A stretch of DNA of 64,000 nt, taken from assembly GCF_001465545.3 (NCBI RefSeq), contig NZ_CP013480.3, positions 3,348,001 through 3,412,000 on the forward strand, read 5' to 3'. Position numbers and translations under genes: made by a program. The notes under the pieces are model-generated. The model saw only the letters and a list, made by a program, of their open reading frames with translations. It was not told where the DNA came from and did not search any database. This document shows, piece by piece, positions 18,101 through 28,582 of this stretch; the stretch's first letter is position 1; each line of letters opens with the position of its first letter. Source of the stretch: Pandoraea norimbergensis (GTDB lineage: Bacteria; Pseudomonadota; Gammaproteobacteria; Burkholderiales; Burkholderiaceae).

Positions 18101-20021
18101 CCCGATCGTCGCGGGCGATGGCCGACCACTCGATCTGGTTGAGTGGGATGCGCACGCCAGCGCCGTTGTGAAACGCGATGGGGCGTGGCTTCGCCTGGCA
18201 AATCCGCACTCTGGAAAAACCTACGGGCCGGCATTTTCGATCCATGGGCAGGGGAAGCTTATCGCGCCGGCCCGCGTAACACTGCGCACGCGCGATGCAC
18301 CCAGTGCGCTGACTCCAGCAGTCAACGACCCCTCGGTGGCGGCCGCCCCCGAGGCGTGCCTCGCCCCTGCAACATCGCGCAAACGCCGCGCCTTGGCGCG
18401 CGGCACGGTACCTTGCGCGATCCTCTCCCGGCAACAAGGCGCAAAATCTGCGGTCGTCACCTCGTTGTTCCACGAGCCACCGCCCTTGCGACACTTCGAC
18501 ACGAAGACCCAGCAGTGGCTCGATGTCGATGCCAATGACGTCGCGGCACGCGTCAGCGAGGTGGTATGGCCATCCCCCGATACGTTCGATGAGTACTATC
18601 TGAAGGGCAACCATGTGTTCTGGTGCCCCACCACACAAGGCGCGAAGCAACATTATCTGCTCGCCGGCGTACTGCGTCTGCCGCCAGTGCTCACCGGCAA
18701 GGTATATCCCGAACATGGCTACGTGCGCATCGATGTGACGATCGATCTCGATAGCCTGGCGGACCCGTTGCACTTCGAACGTCGACGTGCGCTTTACGCC
18801 GCACGCGCGATGGAGAAGGAAAGTCGGGCTACGGAACAGGCGCCCGGCACCAGCCGCGGACACACAAAGGCCCCTGAAGGGGCGTTCACTCTGAGCGTGG
18901 CATTACCCTACGCGGAGACAGTGGTGCAAGGGAACGATCAGCCCGCCGTGGTGCTGTTGGGCGCGAGCAGCTACGGCTTTTTCATGCACAGGCCCCGGGG
19001 ACAGACGCAGCGCCCCTACCCGGTGTCGTTTGCACCGCTCGATCCGGCGGCGCAGCAAAATTTTCAAACGTTCCAGGCCGCCTTGCATAGCGATCTGAAT
19101 GCGCGCTGGGTCGGCGAGACCCAAATGCTCAGCAGTCTGCGCGATCTCGACTCCCCGGGTCTGGAGGCCCAATTCGATCGCATTTTTGGCCGGGCCGAGA
19201 GCCTGCTGGTGGAGGCACGTACTGCGCTCAATGGTGAGCTCGCGCCCATGGTGATGTGTTTGCTCGATCGCTTCGTGCCGGGTAAGGCCCATGAGCTGGC
19301 GGCTGCGCTCTCCCCGGTCCTTGCAAAAATGCATGCGGGGTTGCAAACAGCCCGGCGCGAGCGGGACACCGTCATGGGTGTCATGGAAAACATCTCTGGC
19401 GCCGTGGCCGAGGCGCTCTACGGCACACTAGGACACCCGGAGTATGCGTCCAACTTGGCGCGGCCCGTGATCGGCTTTGATACGTCCGCATTGGCATCGA
19501 TGCCCGACGAAATGCTGGCGGCGGTGCTGTTGCACGAAATCTCTCATGCCACCGTGGCCAGCAGCGACGCACTCTCCGACGGACGCGACCTTTACGCGGG
19601 CGTGATCCCGGCGCCTCGCACCCAGAGGGAATTGCCGACCATGGTCCCCGCGCCGCCCAACGAGCACGGTGAGCACGGTGAGCACGGTGAGCACGGAGGA
19701 CAGAGTGACAATCGTTTTCCGCCCGATGTCATGGATCGCTCTGACACCCCTCGCTACCACTTGGTCGTGCGCGACTATCTCGTGCACGATGGCTTGCGTG
19801 TCGACATTGGCCAGATGCTGAACCAGCAGGGGGATAACGCCATCAGGAACATCGTGCAACACGCCGATTCCCTGGAACACCTGATTCTCACGATTGCCTA
19901 TGCGCAAGATCCCGCCCAACATGGCCGGATCGGTGGCCTGATGCGCCGGGAGACAACGGTCTATCAGCGCTACACCCCGACCCATACCCCATGGGCACAC
20001 CGTACGTCGCCGGGCACGTAA
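15108..20021 (+). CDS. Giant protein with HExxH metallopeptidase-like C-terminus (paralogue B)
   Basis: A 1637-residue paralogue of the divergent gene. Shared blocks include DGPSFADF near 225, MEDLILDGCMDD near 591, DFRHWTCGTWKMRVP near 661, YRTIAP with PHESPT near 770, AYGKTPTE and FVPFHNC near 805-829, ANPHSGKTYGP near 1031, RPVIGFDTS near 1453, HEISH at 1476-1480 with Asp at +7, and the tail YQRYTPTHTPW. A hydrophobic stretch at 100-120 (WKALLMSTALLMAAC) aligns with that of paralogue A. Unlike A it carries an EHG tandem repeat after the zinc motif. A GAGG site precedes the ATG. Substrate and location are unknown; an exported or host/competitor-directed metallopeptidase is a reasonable guess, not shown. 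Confidence 0.8.
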   Translation: MSKASSCATRLTGCSPGSGTPPHARSQRARPVSGNENMQRVAHLRRNQRWHEDIQCVRGHAATGKVQLKARGRAGVTPPHSPSEAPSEAPSDKADGAPWKALLMSTALLMAACPPGAAARPRHARDASSMSPATDVFTGARSELMTTAPPRMAGQSVTVMAAMSHAATLRGTQALTAMPTGPASTSPLSTQHPGIEFDSPAATPATLLDDWLTAGDLSVFLDGPSFADFVAMFGNGTPPGDTRASFLCALYQALDPQDMPGFSPWDASNFNRTATDAFGKEVRAIDALLQRIALSSGYGSAAASHADPIFQQGMLARLLRAMIFPDLRNANDRIPTKLRTQWLTWLRRDDFNASCATGDAGNVDSARNADQLLTRLGDTVFADERNDLTKAKSWAYRLLGALFDPILAVDANAPPVRVGSLPWALQRIGMRMTGANAWQLSAAELVTTAATAYMTALEHAPDALVAFFHANADVVLLFAHATGTVDLRDEQVMAAAALKDAMDLFHVQMRESFANDHAEWLDALQGELPTRAAILTRELAAQLPEDESVYFTVAPLPILFETTHLGRLVTVAAELFRTLRGDCVQRDEYSAMEDLILDGCMDDIRRIDAALGERLCDARLDTQGINARFDAEFTAGVTHIRDVILRPALEALTSGLASEDFRHWTCGTWKMRVPTVRLLEPGESSNAHSCASCAGGFSEGQFADTEATHTVFVVTTLDGVTNHFVVTLSPLKIERFDGDTDAWLLTYPRKLLGTQGDDPPQRARNDIARYRTIAPAPGKPHESPTRALAAEFSGRLEAFRRAAYGKTPTESHRESVHRLLLGFVPFHNCADDVQTGSYRRALVDCGIDVVGAIPLAYAAITAQKATWQASRLLMQAALDDLSHGVARRAGLTGAARVVPHLLAEPAVLAAVDLANLRLTQTGLAAVRFVDPGFELATRATLHLPDFALRLRDKLRTMKITASAANAWARDAEAAVTYVRHAGVWQVPHEQTEAFNAAAPIVAGDGRPLDLVEWDAHASAVVKRDGAWLRLANPHSGKTYGPAFSIHGQGKLIAPARVTLRTRDAPSALTPAVNDPSVAAAPEACLAPATSRKRRALARGTVPCAILSRQQGAKSAVVTSLFHEPPPLRHFDTKTQQWLDVDANDVAARVSEVVWPSPDTFDEYYLKGNHVFWCPTTQGAKQHYLLAGVLRLPPVLTGKVYPEHGYVRIDVTIDLDSLADPLHFERRRALYAARAMEKESRATEQAPGTSRGHTKAPEGAFTLSVALPYAETVVQGNDQPAVVLLGASSYGFFMHRPRGQTQRPYPVSFAPLDPAAQQNFQTFQAALHSDLNARWVGETQMLSSLRDLDSPGLEAQFDRIFGRAESLLVEARTALNGELAPMVMCLLDRFVPGKAHELAAALSPVLAKMHAGLQTARRERDTVMGVMENISGAVAEALYGTLGHPEYASNLARPVIGFDTSALASMPDEMLAAVLLHEISHATVASSDALSDGRDLYAGVIPAPRTQRELPTMVPAPPNEHGEHGEHGEHGGQSDNRFPPDVMDRSDTPRYHLVVRDYLVHDGLRVDIGQMLNQQGDNAIRNIVQHADSLEHLILTIAYAQDPAQHGRIGGLMRRETTVYQRYTPTHTPWAHRTSPGT
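19533..19547 (+). other. HEISH zinc-site motif of paralogue B
   Basis: Codons for HEISH, residues 1476-1480, in the context AAVLLHEISHATVASSD. See paralogue A for the aligned motif. Confidence 0.7.
19662..19697 (+). repeat. Four tandem 9-base units encoding EHG repeats
   Basis: GAGCACGGT occurs three times in a row, then GAGCACGGA, encoding four Glu-His-Gly units inside paralogue B, 39 residues after its HEISH motif. Paralogue A lacks it. Nine-base units keep frame if copy number changes. Confidence 0.9.
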
Positions 20022-20094
20022 GGAATCGGGGCAATCATCCGGCGGGTGACGCCCTCCTGCCGGAGATACTGCCCATCCGTTGGCCGAACGCGCC

Positions 20095-21006
20095 CTACTC
20101 CTGCTCCAGCCAGTAATTCGGCCGCGCAAAGACCTGCCGCAGATGGTCGATGAACAGACGCACGCGGGCCGGCTGGAAGCGTTGCTGGGGGTAGACGGCA
20201 AGGATGTCGTAATCCGGCAGGGCGTACTCGTCGAGCACGGTTTCGAGTTCACCCGATAGCAACTCGCGCTGAATTTCCCACGTCGAGCGCCAGCCGAGCC
20301 CGAGCCCTTCGAGCGCCCAGCGGTGCAGCAACTCACCGTCGTTGCAGTCGAGATTGCCGTTCACGCGGGTGGTGACGAGCTTGCCCTGACGCTTGAAGTA
20401 CCAGCCGCGTTGCTGCCCGCCTTGCAGGTTGAACGCCAGACAATTGTGTTTCGCCAGATCTTCCAGCGTCTTGGGCCGCCCGTGCCGTGCGAAGTACGCG
20501 GGCGTGCCGCATACCACGCGCCGGTTCTGGGCCAGCTTCACGGCGACGAAGTTGGGATCGACCGAGCCGCCGATGCGAATCCCCATGTCATAGCCCTCGC
20601 GCACGATGTCCACCACGCGATCGGTCAGGTTGAACGAAATCTGCACTTCCGGATGCTGGCGCAAAAACGTGGGGGCATGCGGCGCCACGTGCTTGCGCCC
20701 GAACGCCGCCGGGGCCGAGACGATCAGGTGGCCCGACACCGCGTGCCGCCCGGCGCTGATTTCGTTCTCGGCCATGTCCCAGTCGCCCAGCAACTGCTTG
20801 CAGCGCTCGAGAAAAGCGCCGCCCTCTTCCGACAGCGCGAGCCGCCGCGTCGACCGGTACATGAGCTTGATGCCCAGCCGCTTTTCGAGCGCGTCGATGC
20901 GCCGCCCGAGAATCACCGGCGAGACGCCCTCCTTGAGCGCCGCCGCCGCCAGACTGCCCGCTTCGGCCACCTGCACGAAGGTCTCGATCTGCTTGTAACG
21001 GTCCAT
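20095..21006 (-). CDS. LysR-family regulator, probable controller of gcl-hyi-glxR
   Basis: A 303-residue LysR-type regulator: winged helix-turn-helix at about residues 1-60 (ETFVQVAEAGSLAAAALKEG) and a substrate-binding effector domain from about 90. It is transcribed away from gcl with 121 bases between the two starts, the usual LysR arrangement, so it probably controls the glyoxylate genes. It is the CrgA/AaeR-like subgroup by its DRVVDIVREGYDMGIRIG segment. Confidence 0.88.
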   Translation of the reverse strand: MDRYKQIETFVQVAEAGSLAAAALKEGVSPVILGRRIDALEKRLGIKLMYRSTRRLALSEEGGAFLERCKQLLGDWDMAENEISAGRHAVSGHLIVSAPAAFGRKHVAPHAPTFLRQHPEVQISFNLTDRVVDIVREGYDMGIRIGGSVDPNFVAVKLAQNRRVVCGTPAYFARHGRPKTLEDLAKHNCLAFNLQGGQQRGWYFKRQGKLVTTRVNGNLDCNDGELLHRWALEGLGLGWRSTWEIQRELLSGELETVLDEYALPDYDILAVYPQQRFQPARVRLFIDHLRQVFARPNYWLEQE

Positions 21007-21127
21007 CCCGCCTCCATTCGATACTTTTTGTTATTAAAAAAACGATCTTTTGTGATCTTATCAAACAAATCGTACCGGCTTAAAGTGGCTTCCAAGATCA
21101 TTACCGATTACACATTGGAGGAGTCAC
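21007..21127. promoter_or_regulatory. Divergent regulatory region between the LysR gene and gcl
   Basis: An AT-rich 121-base gap containing GATCTTTTGTGATC (about 21041-21054), an imperfect dyad suited to a LysR site. A GGAGGAGTC ribosome site precedes gcl. No clear sigma70 hexamers were assigned. Confidence 0.4.
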
Positions 21128-22897
<1,770 letters not shown>

Positions 22898-23059
22898 GCC
22901 GCCCGCCTGTGACCCGTTTGCGGGGCGTGTGCGTCCCCTCCGATAAGACCTAGACCCCCTTATCGGCCCAGCACGCGCCCTGCAATCCCTGCTTTACCTG
23001 TTTCACCCTGAATCGAATCGTCGAAACCACCCCCTATAAGAAAGAGAGGAGTCAGCGCA

Positions 23060-23851
23060 ATGACGAAATTTGCCGCCAATCTGACCATGCTGTTCAACGA
23101 GGTGCCGTTCCTCGACCGCTTCAAGGCGGCCGCCGCAGCGGGTTTTCGTGGCGTGGAGTTCCTGTTTCCGTATGCATTCCATCGCGACCAGATCGCCGAC
23201 AAACTGAACCAGTACCAGCTTGATCTGGTGCTGCACAACCTGCCGGCCGGCAACTGGGAAGCGGGTGAGCGCGGTATCGCGATCTTCCCCGAGCGCATCG
23301 CCGAGTTCCGCGACGGCGTGGGCGAAGCCATCACCTACGCCAAGGCGCTGGGCGTGAAGCAACTGAATTGCCTCGTGGGCAAGCAAGGTGCCGATCTGTC
23401 GACCGAAGCCGCCCGCGAAACGCTCGTCGGCAACCTGCGCTTTGCCGCCGACGCGCTCAAGGCCGAAGGCATCCGCCTGCTGGTCGAGCCGATCAACACG
23501 TACGACATCCCGGGTTTCTTCGTGAACCGCACGAAGCAGGCGCTGGAAATCTTCGACGACGTGGGCTCGGACAACCTGTTCTTGCAGTACGACATCTATC
23601 ACATGCAACGCATGGAAGGTGAGCTCGCCAAGACCATCGAGACGAATCTGGCGCGCATCGCCCACGTGCAGTTGGCCGACAACCCGGGCCGCAATGAACC
23701 GGGCACGGGCGAGATCAACTACGCGTACCTGTTCGCCCTGCTCGATCGCATCGGCTACACCGGCTGGATCGGCTGCGAGTACAAGCCCGCCACCACCACG
23801 ACCGACGGTCTGGGTTGGTTCAAGGCGGCGGGGCTGCGCGAAGCGGCATAA
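23060..23851 (+). CDS. hyi: Hydroxypyruvate isomerase
   Basis: A 263-residue TIM-barrel protein of the xylose isomerase-like family, matching Hyi: KFAANLTMLFNEVPFLDRF, LVEPINTYDIPGFF (catalytic Glu), QYDIYHMQRMEG and the metal site toward GCEYKP. It interconverts hydroxypyruvate and tartronate semialdehyde. A GAGAGGAGT ribosome site precedes the ATG. It lies between gcl and glxR, as in E. coli. Confidence 0.95.
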   Translation: MTKFAANLTMLFNEVPFLDRFKAAAAAGFRGVEFLFPYAFHRDQIADKLNQYQLDLVLHNLPAGNWEAGERGIAIFPERIAEFRDGVGEAITYAKALGVKQLNCLVGKQGADLSTEAARETLVGNLRFAADALKAEGIRLLVEPINTYDIPGFFVNRTKQALEIFDDVGSDNLFLQYDIYHMQRMEGELAKTIETNLARIAHVQLADNPGRNEPGTGEINYAYLFALLDRIGYTGWIGCEYKPATTTTDGLGWFKAAGLREAA

Positions 23852-23944
23852 GTTCGACGCCGCTTACGCGTACGTACGCGCAAGCACAAGACAAGCACGA
23901 CACAAGCAAAGCTGCTGACGGCGTTTCGACGAGGAAGGGCCCCG

Positions 23945-23973
23945 CCGGCCGCATGCAGGGGGCATGCGGCCGG
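23945..23973 (+). repeat. Perfect 12-base-arm palindrome between hyi and glxR
   Basis: CCGGCCGCATGC (23945-23956) pairs with GCATGCGGCCGG (23962-23973) around a five-base loop. No T tract follows, so this is not a standard terminator; it could slow transcription or protect the hyi mRNA end. Confidence 0.75.
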
Positions 23974-24073
23974 AGCACGGGGATACGGGCAACGACTGCC
24001 CGCCTCGCTGACCGGCAGCCGCAGTGGCAGCAGCAGCGACAACATTCAAACTTTGGCAACAAGGAGTCTCGAA

Positions 24074-24955
24074 ATGGCACAACTCGGTTTTATTGGTCTG
24101 GGCATCATGGGCGCGCCGATGGCGAAGCATCTGCAAAACGCCGGTCACAAGCTGTTCCTGTACGAGCGCCGCACGCCCCCGCAAGACCTGATCGACGGTC
24201 AGGCGACGTGCTGCACGTCGGCCAAGGAAGTCGCCAAGCGTGCCGACATCATCTTCGTGATGGTGCCGGACACTCCCGACGTCGGTAACGTGCTGTTCGG
24301 TGAAGACGGTTTGGCCGAAGGCCTGTCGGCGGGCAAGATCGTGGTCGACATGAGCTCGATCTCGCCGATCGAAACGAAGGAATACGCCAAGAAGATCAAG
24401 GCGCTGGGCTGCGAATACCTCGACGCACCGGTCTCGGGCGGCGAAGTCGGCGCGAAGGCTGCCTCGCTGTCGATCATGGTCGGTGGCTCGCAAGCCGCGT
24501 TCGACGACGTCAAGCCGTTCTTCGAACTGATGGGCAAGAACATCACGCTCGTGGGCGAAAGCGGTGCCGGTCAGACCTGCAAGGTCGCCAACCAGATCGT
24601 CGTCGCACTCACCATCGAAGCCGTGGGCGAAGCCCTGCTGTTCGCCTCGAAGGCTGGTGCCGACCCCGCCAAGGTGCGTGAGGCACTGATGGGCGGCTTT
24701 GCTTCGTCGCGCATTCTGGAAGTGCACGGCGAGCGCATGGTCAAGCGCAACTTCGAACCGGGCTTCCGCATCTCGCTGCACCAGAAGGACCTGAATCTGG
24801 CGCTGCAAAGTGCGAAGGCACTCGGCGTGTCGCTGCCCAACACGGCGACGTGCCAAGAGCTGTTCAACGCCTGCGCCGCCAACGGTGGTTCGAGCTGGGA
24901 TCACTCGGGTATGGTGCGCGCGCTGGAACTGCTCTCCAACCACACGGTTGCCTGA
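24074..24955 (+). CDS. glxR: Tartronate semialdehyde reductase (2-hydroxy-3-oxopropionate reductase)
   Basis: A 293-residue beta-hydroxyacid dehydrogenase that reduces tartronate semialdehyde to D-glycerate with NAD(P)H. The Rossmann motif GFIGLGIMGAPMAKHL is at the N-terminus, the substrate signature DAPVSGGEVGAKAASL near residue 120, and the catalytic Lys in GAGQTCKVANQ near 170. The ATG at 24074 is preferred because AAGGAG lies eight bases upstream; the TTG at 24053 has none. It completes the glyoxylate-to-glycerate route begun by gcl. Confidence 0.94.
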   Translation: MAQLGFIGLGIMGAPMAKHLQNAGHKLFLYERRTPPQDLIDGQATCCTSAKEVAKRADIIFVMVPDTPDVGNVLFGEDGLAEGLSAGKIVVDMSSISPIETKEYAKKIKALGCEYLDAPVSGGEVGAKAASLSIMVGGSQAAFDDVKPFFELMGKNITLVGESGAGQTCKVANQIVVALTIEAVGEALLFASKAGADPAKVREALMGGFASSRILEVHGERMVKRNFEPGFRISLHQKDLNLALQSAKALGVSLPNTATCQELFNACAANGGSSWDHSGMVRALELLSNHTVA

Positions 24956-25122
24956 CCTTAGTCAGCGAATCTCACGCCCTGCCCTCGGGCCGGGCGTGAA
25001 TCATCGGGTAGTTCGCGAGAAGATGAAGAAGCGGCCGCCACAGGCCGCCAGCAAGACCAGCAGGTCTAGTCAGGGGAGGTGAATGCGTCACACCACGCGA
25101 GTGGCGCATCGCTGAAACGGTA

Positions 25123-25158
25123 ACGGCGCGAGTCGCATGACTGGCGCCGTATTTTTTT
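25123..25158 (+). terminator. Terminator of the gcl-hyi-glxR unit
   Basis: ACGGCGC (25123-25129) pairs with GCGCCGT (25144-25150), with an inner AGTC/GACT pairing, followed by a run of seven T. It is about 170 bases past the glxR stop; the bases between hold no recognisable gene. Confidence 0.85.
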
Positions 25159-25211
25159 GCCTGCGTTCGTCGTGCCGATCAAGTCTCGATCACGTCACGA
25201 TCCCGTCGCGA

Positions 25212-26252
25212 TCAATACTCGTCGAACAGACTCTGCAAGCGATCGCGCGGCACACCGGCCTGCAAGGCCAGCATCAGCAGCACGCGCGCCTTGTACGGAT
25301 GCAGATTGCCTGCACTCACAAAACCATACTGATCGTCGGGTGCCGCACCGTTATGCATCACGTGGCCACTGCCGACACGCGCAGCGCGCACCACCGCCAC
25401 ACCCCGCTGCACAGCCTCGGCAAGCGACTGTTGCAGCAGCGAATGCAGCGAACCGTTGCCGGTGCCCGCCACCACGATGCCCTGCACGCCCGCCTCGACC
25501 AGTGCATCGACGGCAATGCGTGAAACCCCCGCATAGCTCGACACCACTTCCACCGCCGGCAGTTCGCCCGACAAGCCAACGAATTCGCTTTCGACCGTGT
25601 GGTATTGCAGCGCAGCACGCTGGAAGGCAACGCGCTCGTCCTGCACCCAGCCGAGCACACCGATTTCCGGCGACAGGAACGCATCCACTGCATACGTGCT
25701 GGTCTTGATGACGTCGCGTGCACAGTGAATCTGATTATTGATGGCGACCAGCACGCCGCGCCCCGCCGAGATCGGGTCGGTCGCGACACGCACGGCATTG
25801 AGCAAATTGAGCGGACCGTCGGCAGACAGTGCCGTCGCCGGACGCATGGCCGCCGTGATCACGACCGGCTTGCGGCTATTGACCGTCAGATGCAAGTAAT
25901 ACGCGGTCTCTTCGAGCGTATCGGTGCCGTGGGTAATCACGGCCCCGGCGACGTCAGGCTGCGAGAGCAAAGCGTTCAGGCGTGCGGCAAGCTTCTGCCA
26001 CAGCGAACAGCTCATGTCCTTGCTGTCGATCTGCGCGACTTGCTCGGCATGGATATGCGCAATGCTGCCCAGCGCCGGCACGGCAGCGAGCAGGTCCTGT
26101 ACACCGAGCGCACCCGCCTGATAACCGGCCGTACGCGTCGCGTCGGGGGCGCTGCCTGCGATCGTGCCGCCCGTGGCGAGCAGCACAATGCGCGGCAATT
26201 CGCCGGTGGACACGGTGTAATGAGGGGTCGGATTAAAAGAGGTCAAAGTCAT
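25212..26252 (-). CDS. L-asparaginase
   Basis: A 346-residue asparaginase that hydrolyses asparagine to aspartate and ammonia. Both active-site threonines are visible: LLATGGTIAGSA near the N-terminus and ITHGTDTLEETAYYL near residue 110, with Lys in VVITAAMRP further on. No signal peptide is obvious, so it is probably cytoplasmic; the sequence is of the type II-like fold. Start set at the ATG at 26252 (MTLTSFNP); an in-frame upstream extension to 26303 is possible but unconvincing. It follows cysB in the same direction with a hairpin between. Confidence 0.9.
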   Translation of the reverse strand: MTLTSFNPTPHYTVSTGELPRIVLLATGGTIAGSAPDATRTAGYQAGALGVQDLLAAVPALGSIAHIHAEQVAQIDSKDMSCSLWQKLAARLNALLSQPDVAGAVITHGTDTLEETAYYLHLTVNSRKPVVITAAMRPATALSADGPLNLLNAVRVATDPISAGRGVLVAINNQIHCARDVIKTSTYAVDAFLSPEIGVLGWVQDERVAFQRAALQYHTVESEFVGLSGELPAVEVVSSYAGVSRIAVDALVEAGVQGIVVAGTGNGSLHSLLQQSLAEAVQRGVAVVRAARVGSGHVMHNGAAPDDQYGFVSAGNLHPYKARVLLMLALQAGVPRDRLQSLFDEY

Positions 26253-26309
26253 GCCAGCGATTGTATCGAATCCTGCCCCGGTTCCCAATCGCGGAAAACC
26301 CAACGGGCG

Positions 26310-26334
26310 GCGTGCCCCGGCACACGGGGCACGC
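26310..26334 (-). terminator. Hairpin between cysB and the asparaginase gene
   Basis: GCGTGCCCCG and CGGGGCACGC form a perfect ten-pair stem with a five-base loop, 20 bases past the cysB stop. On the minus strand only a short T stretch follows, so termination may be partial. Confidence 0.55.
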
Positions 26335-26354
26335 GCGCCGGGGGAATTTTGATC

Positions 26355-27293
26355 TCAGGCCGCAAACTCCAGCGCTTCGCGCAGTTGCGTCGAGATTTCC
26401 TGCTCTTTAAGTGCCGGTGCCAGCATCTCGATGAAGCGGTAAGCGTACGAGCGCAGGAACGCGCCGCGACGCAGGCCGATACGCGTGGTGCTCGGCTCGA
26501 ACGCGTTGTCGAGTTCGAGCACAGCCAGATCCTGATCCTTGCGCGGGTCGACTGCCATCGCGGCGACGATGCCGATGCCCAGCCCGATCTCGACGTACGT
26601 CTTGATGACGTCCGTGTCCAGTGCCGTGAGCACGATGTCCGGTACCAGTCCTTGGTCGGCGAACGCCTTGTCCACGTGCGAGCGGCCGGTGAAGTCGCCG
26701 TCGTAAGTGATGATCGGATATTCGGCAATGTCGGCCAGCGTCACGCTCTCACGGCCCACCAGCGGGTGATCCTTCGGTACCACGGCAACGTGATGCCACG
26801 AGTAGCACGGGAACGTCACGATATCGGGGAAGCGATCGAGCGCTTCGGTGGTGATGCCGATATCGGCTTCGCCGTCGATGACCATTTGCGCGATCTGGCG
26901 CGGGCTGCCCTGACGCAGGGCCAGATGCACCTTCGGATATACGCTGGTGAATTGCTTGATGACCTGCGGCAGCGCGTAGCGTGCCTGCGTGTGGGTCGTG
27001 GCCACCACCAGATGCCCACTGTCCTGATCGGCAAACTGACGCGCCACGCGGCGCAGGTTTTCTGCGTCGAGCAACATGCGCTCGATCAGTTGCAGCACGG
27101 CCTTGCCCGGCTCGGTGAGGCCCGTGAGACGTTTGCCGCGACGCACGAACACGTCGACGCCGAGTTCATCCTCAAGGTCTTTGATCTGCTTGCTCACGCC
27201 CGACTGCGAGGTGTACAGCGCACTCGCGGCTTCGGTCAGGTTCAGGTTTTGCCGTACGGCTTCGCGCACGTAGCGCAATTGCTGGAAATTCAT
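26355..27293 (-). CDS. cysB: LysR-family regulator CysB
   Basis: A 312-residue regulator of sulfur assimilation: helix-turn-helix at about 1-60 (MNFQQLRYVREAVRQNLNLT) and the CysB-type effector domain with TTHTQARYALPQVIKQF and the Thr-rich sulfate/N-acetylserine pocket. In enterobacteria CysB activates sulfate uptake when N-acetylserine is high. It is the last gene of a leftward run sbp-cysT-cysW-cysA-cysB, so it likely controls its own operon. Confidence 0.94.
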   Translation of the reverse strand: MNFQQLRYVREAVRQNLNLTEAASALYTSQSGVSKQIKDLEDELGVDVFVRRGKRLTGLTEPGKAVLQLIERMLLDAENLRRVARQFADQDSGHLVVATTHTQARYALPQVIKQFTSVYPKVHLALRQGSPRQIAQMVIDGEADIGITTEALDRFPDIVTFPCYSWHHVAVVPKDHPLVGRESVTLADIAEYPIITYDGDFTGRSHVDKAFADQGLVPDIVLTALDTDVIKTYVEIGLGIGIVAAMAVDPRKDQDLAVLELDNAFEPSTTRIGLRRGAFLRSYAYRFIEMLAPALKEQEISTQLREALEFAA

Positions 27294-27413
27294 GGTGTCA
27301 CTCCGCCCTATCGCTTGTCTGTTACATCTACCTAGTACGTCTTGTCTTTAACGGCTTATCGATTTTCTGTGCGCTGTCCCAAGTGCTGCTGACGGCCCCG
27401 TTGCCGGGAACGC

Positions 27414-28490
27414 TCATGCCTGCGCCGAGAACACGCGCAACTGACGCGGCACGGCGCGCAGCGGTTCGCCCGCCGTCGCACCCAACGCCTGCCAGCCCGA
27501 GCGCGTGAGTTCGGCTTCCCAGACGGCATCGCCCGGCGCGGCCAGTTCCACGCGCACGGTGCCACCCAGCGGGATCGCACGGCGCACCGACACGTCGATG
27601 CCCGGCCCGCCATCGTGTGCCGGCAGCAATGCGAGTTCGTGCGGGCGCACGTAAGCAATGGCACGGCCGTCCTGCGGCAGTGCCGGCAGATCGTCCTTGG
27701 CCACCGTCACGCGGTACGCGCCGGCATCCGCAATGAAATCATGCGTCTGCAACTGCCCCGACAGGCGGTTTGCCGCGCCGAGGAATTCGTAGACGAAGGC
27801 GCTTTCCGGCGTGTCGTACACGTCTTGCGGCGCGCCGATCTGCTCGACCTTGCCGCGGTTCATCAACACGATGCGGTCGGCCACTTCCAGGGCTTCTTCC
27901 TGATCGTGCGTCACGAAAATCGTCGTGATGTGCAGCTCATCGTGCAGGCGGCGCAACCAGCTGCGCAGTTCCTTGCGCACCTTGGCGTCGAGCGCACCGA
28001 ACGGCTCGTCGAGCAACAGCACCTTCGGCTCGACTGCCAGCGCACGGGCCAGCGCGATACGCTGACGCTGCCCGCCGGAGAGTTCTGCCGGGTAGTGATC
28101 GGCCAGCCAGTCGAGTTGTACGAGACCGAGCAGCTCATGCACCTTGGTGCGAATCTGCGCATCCGAGGGGCGATCGCGGCGCGACTTCACGCGCAGGCCG
28201 AACGCCACGTTCTCGAACACCGTCATATGACGGAACAGCGCGTAATGCTGGAACACGAAACCGACCTGACGCTCGCGGGTGCCCACGCTCGCCACGTCTT
28301 CGCCGTTGAGCACGACGCGCCCGGCATCGGCAAATTCAAGACCGGCCACGATGCGCAGCAGCGTGGTCTTGCCGCAACCGGACGGCCCGAGCAACGCCAC
28401 CAGCTCGCCCGTGGGAAATTCGAGACTCACGTCGTCGAGCGCCGCGAAATCGCCGAACCGCTTCGAAACCTGTTGTACCTGAATGCTCAT
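27414..28490 (-). CDS. cysA: Sulfate/thiosulfate ABC transporter ATP-binding protein
   Basis: A 358-residue ABC ATPase: Walker [13 protein letters not shown], signature [15 protein letters not shown], Walker [13 protein letters not shown], and the sulfate-type C-terminal domain (TOBE region, about 240-358). It energises sulfate import with CysT, CysW and Sbp. Start set at the ATG at 28490 ([12 protein letters not shown]); the frame stays open upstream to 28646 but that part is Arg/Thr-rich and unlike CysA. Confidence 0.95.
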   Translation of the reverse strand: MSIQVQQVSKRFGDFAALDDVSLEFPTGELVALLGPSGCGKTTLLRIVAGLEFADAGRVVLNGEDVASVGTRERQVGFVFQHYALFRHMTVFENVAFGLRVKSRRDRPSDAQIRTKVHELLGLVQLDWLADHYPAELSGGQRQRIALARALAVEPKVLLLDEPFGALDAKVRKELRSWLRRLHDELHITTIFVTHDQEEALEVADRIVLMNRGKVEQIGAPQDVYDTPESAFVYEFLGAANRLSGQLQTHDFIADAGAYRVTVAKDDLPALPQDGRAIAYVRPHELALLPAHDGGPGIDVSVRRAIPLGGTVRVELAAPGDAVWEAELTRSGWQALGATAGEPLRAVPRQLRVFSAQA

Positions 28491-28582
28491 CTGCCTTGCT
28501 CCTCGATGCGTTGTCCGCGTTGGCGGCGTTCGCGTCTGCCTTCGTGTTCGTTGGTGTTCTTGGGTATCGCTTATTGGTGGAT

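Noticed and set aside
19640..19720. Short direct repeats in paralogue B as a CRISPR-like array
   Set aside because: Nine-base units with no spacers, in frame inside a gene.
24971..24998. CACGCCC/GGGCGTG stem after glxR as the terminator
   Set aside because: No T tract; the structure at 25123-25158 is far better.
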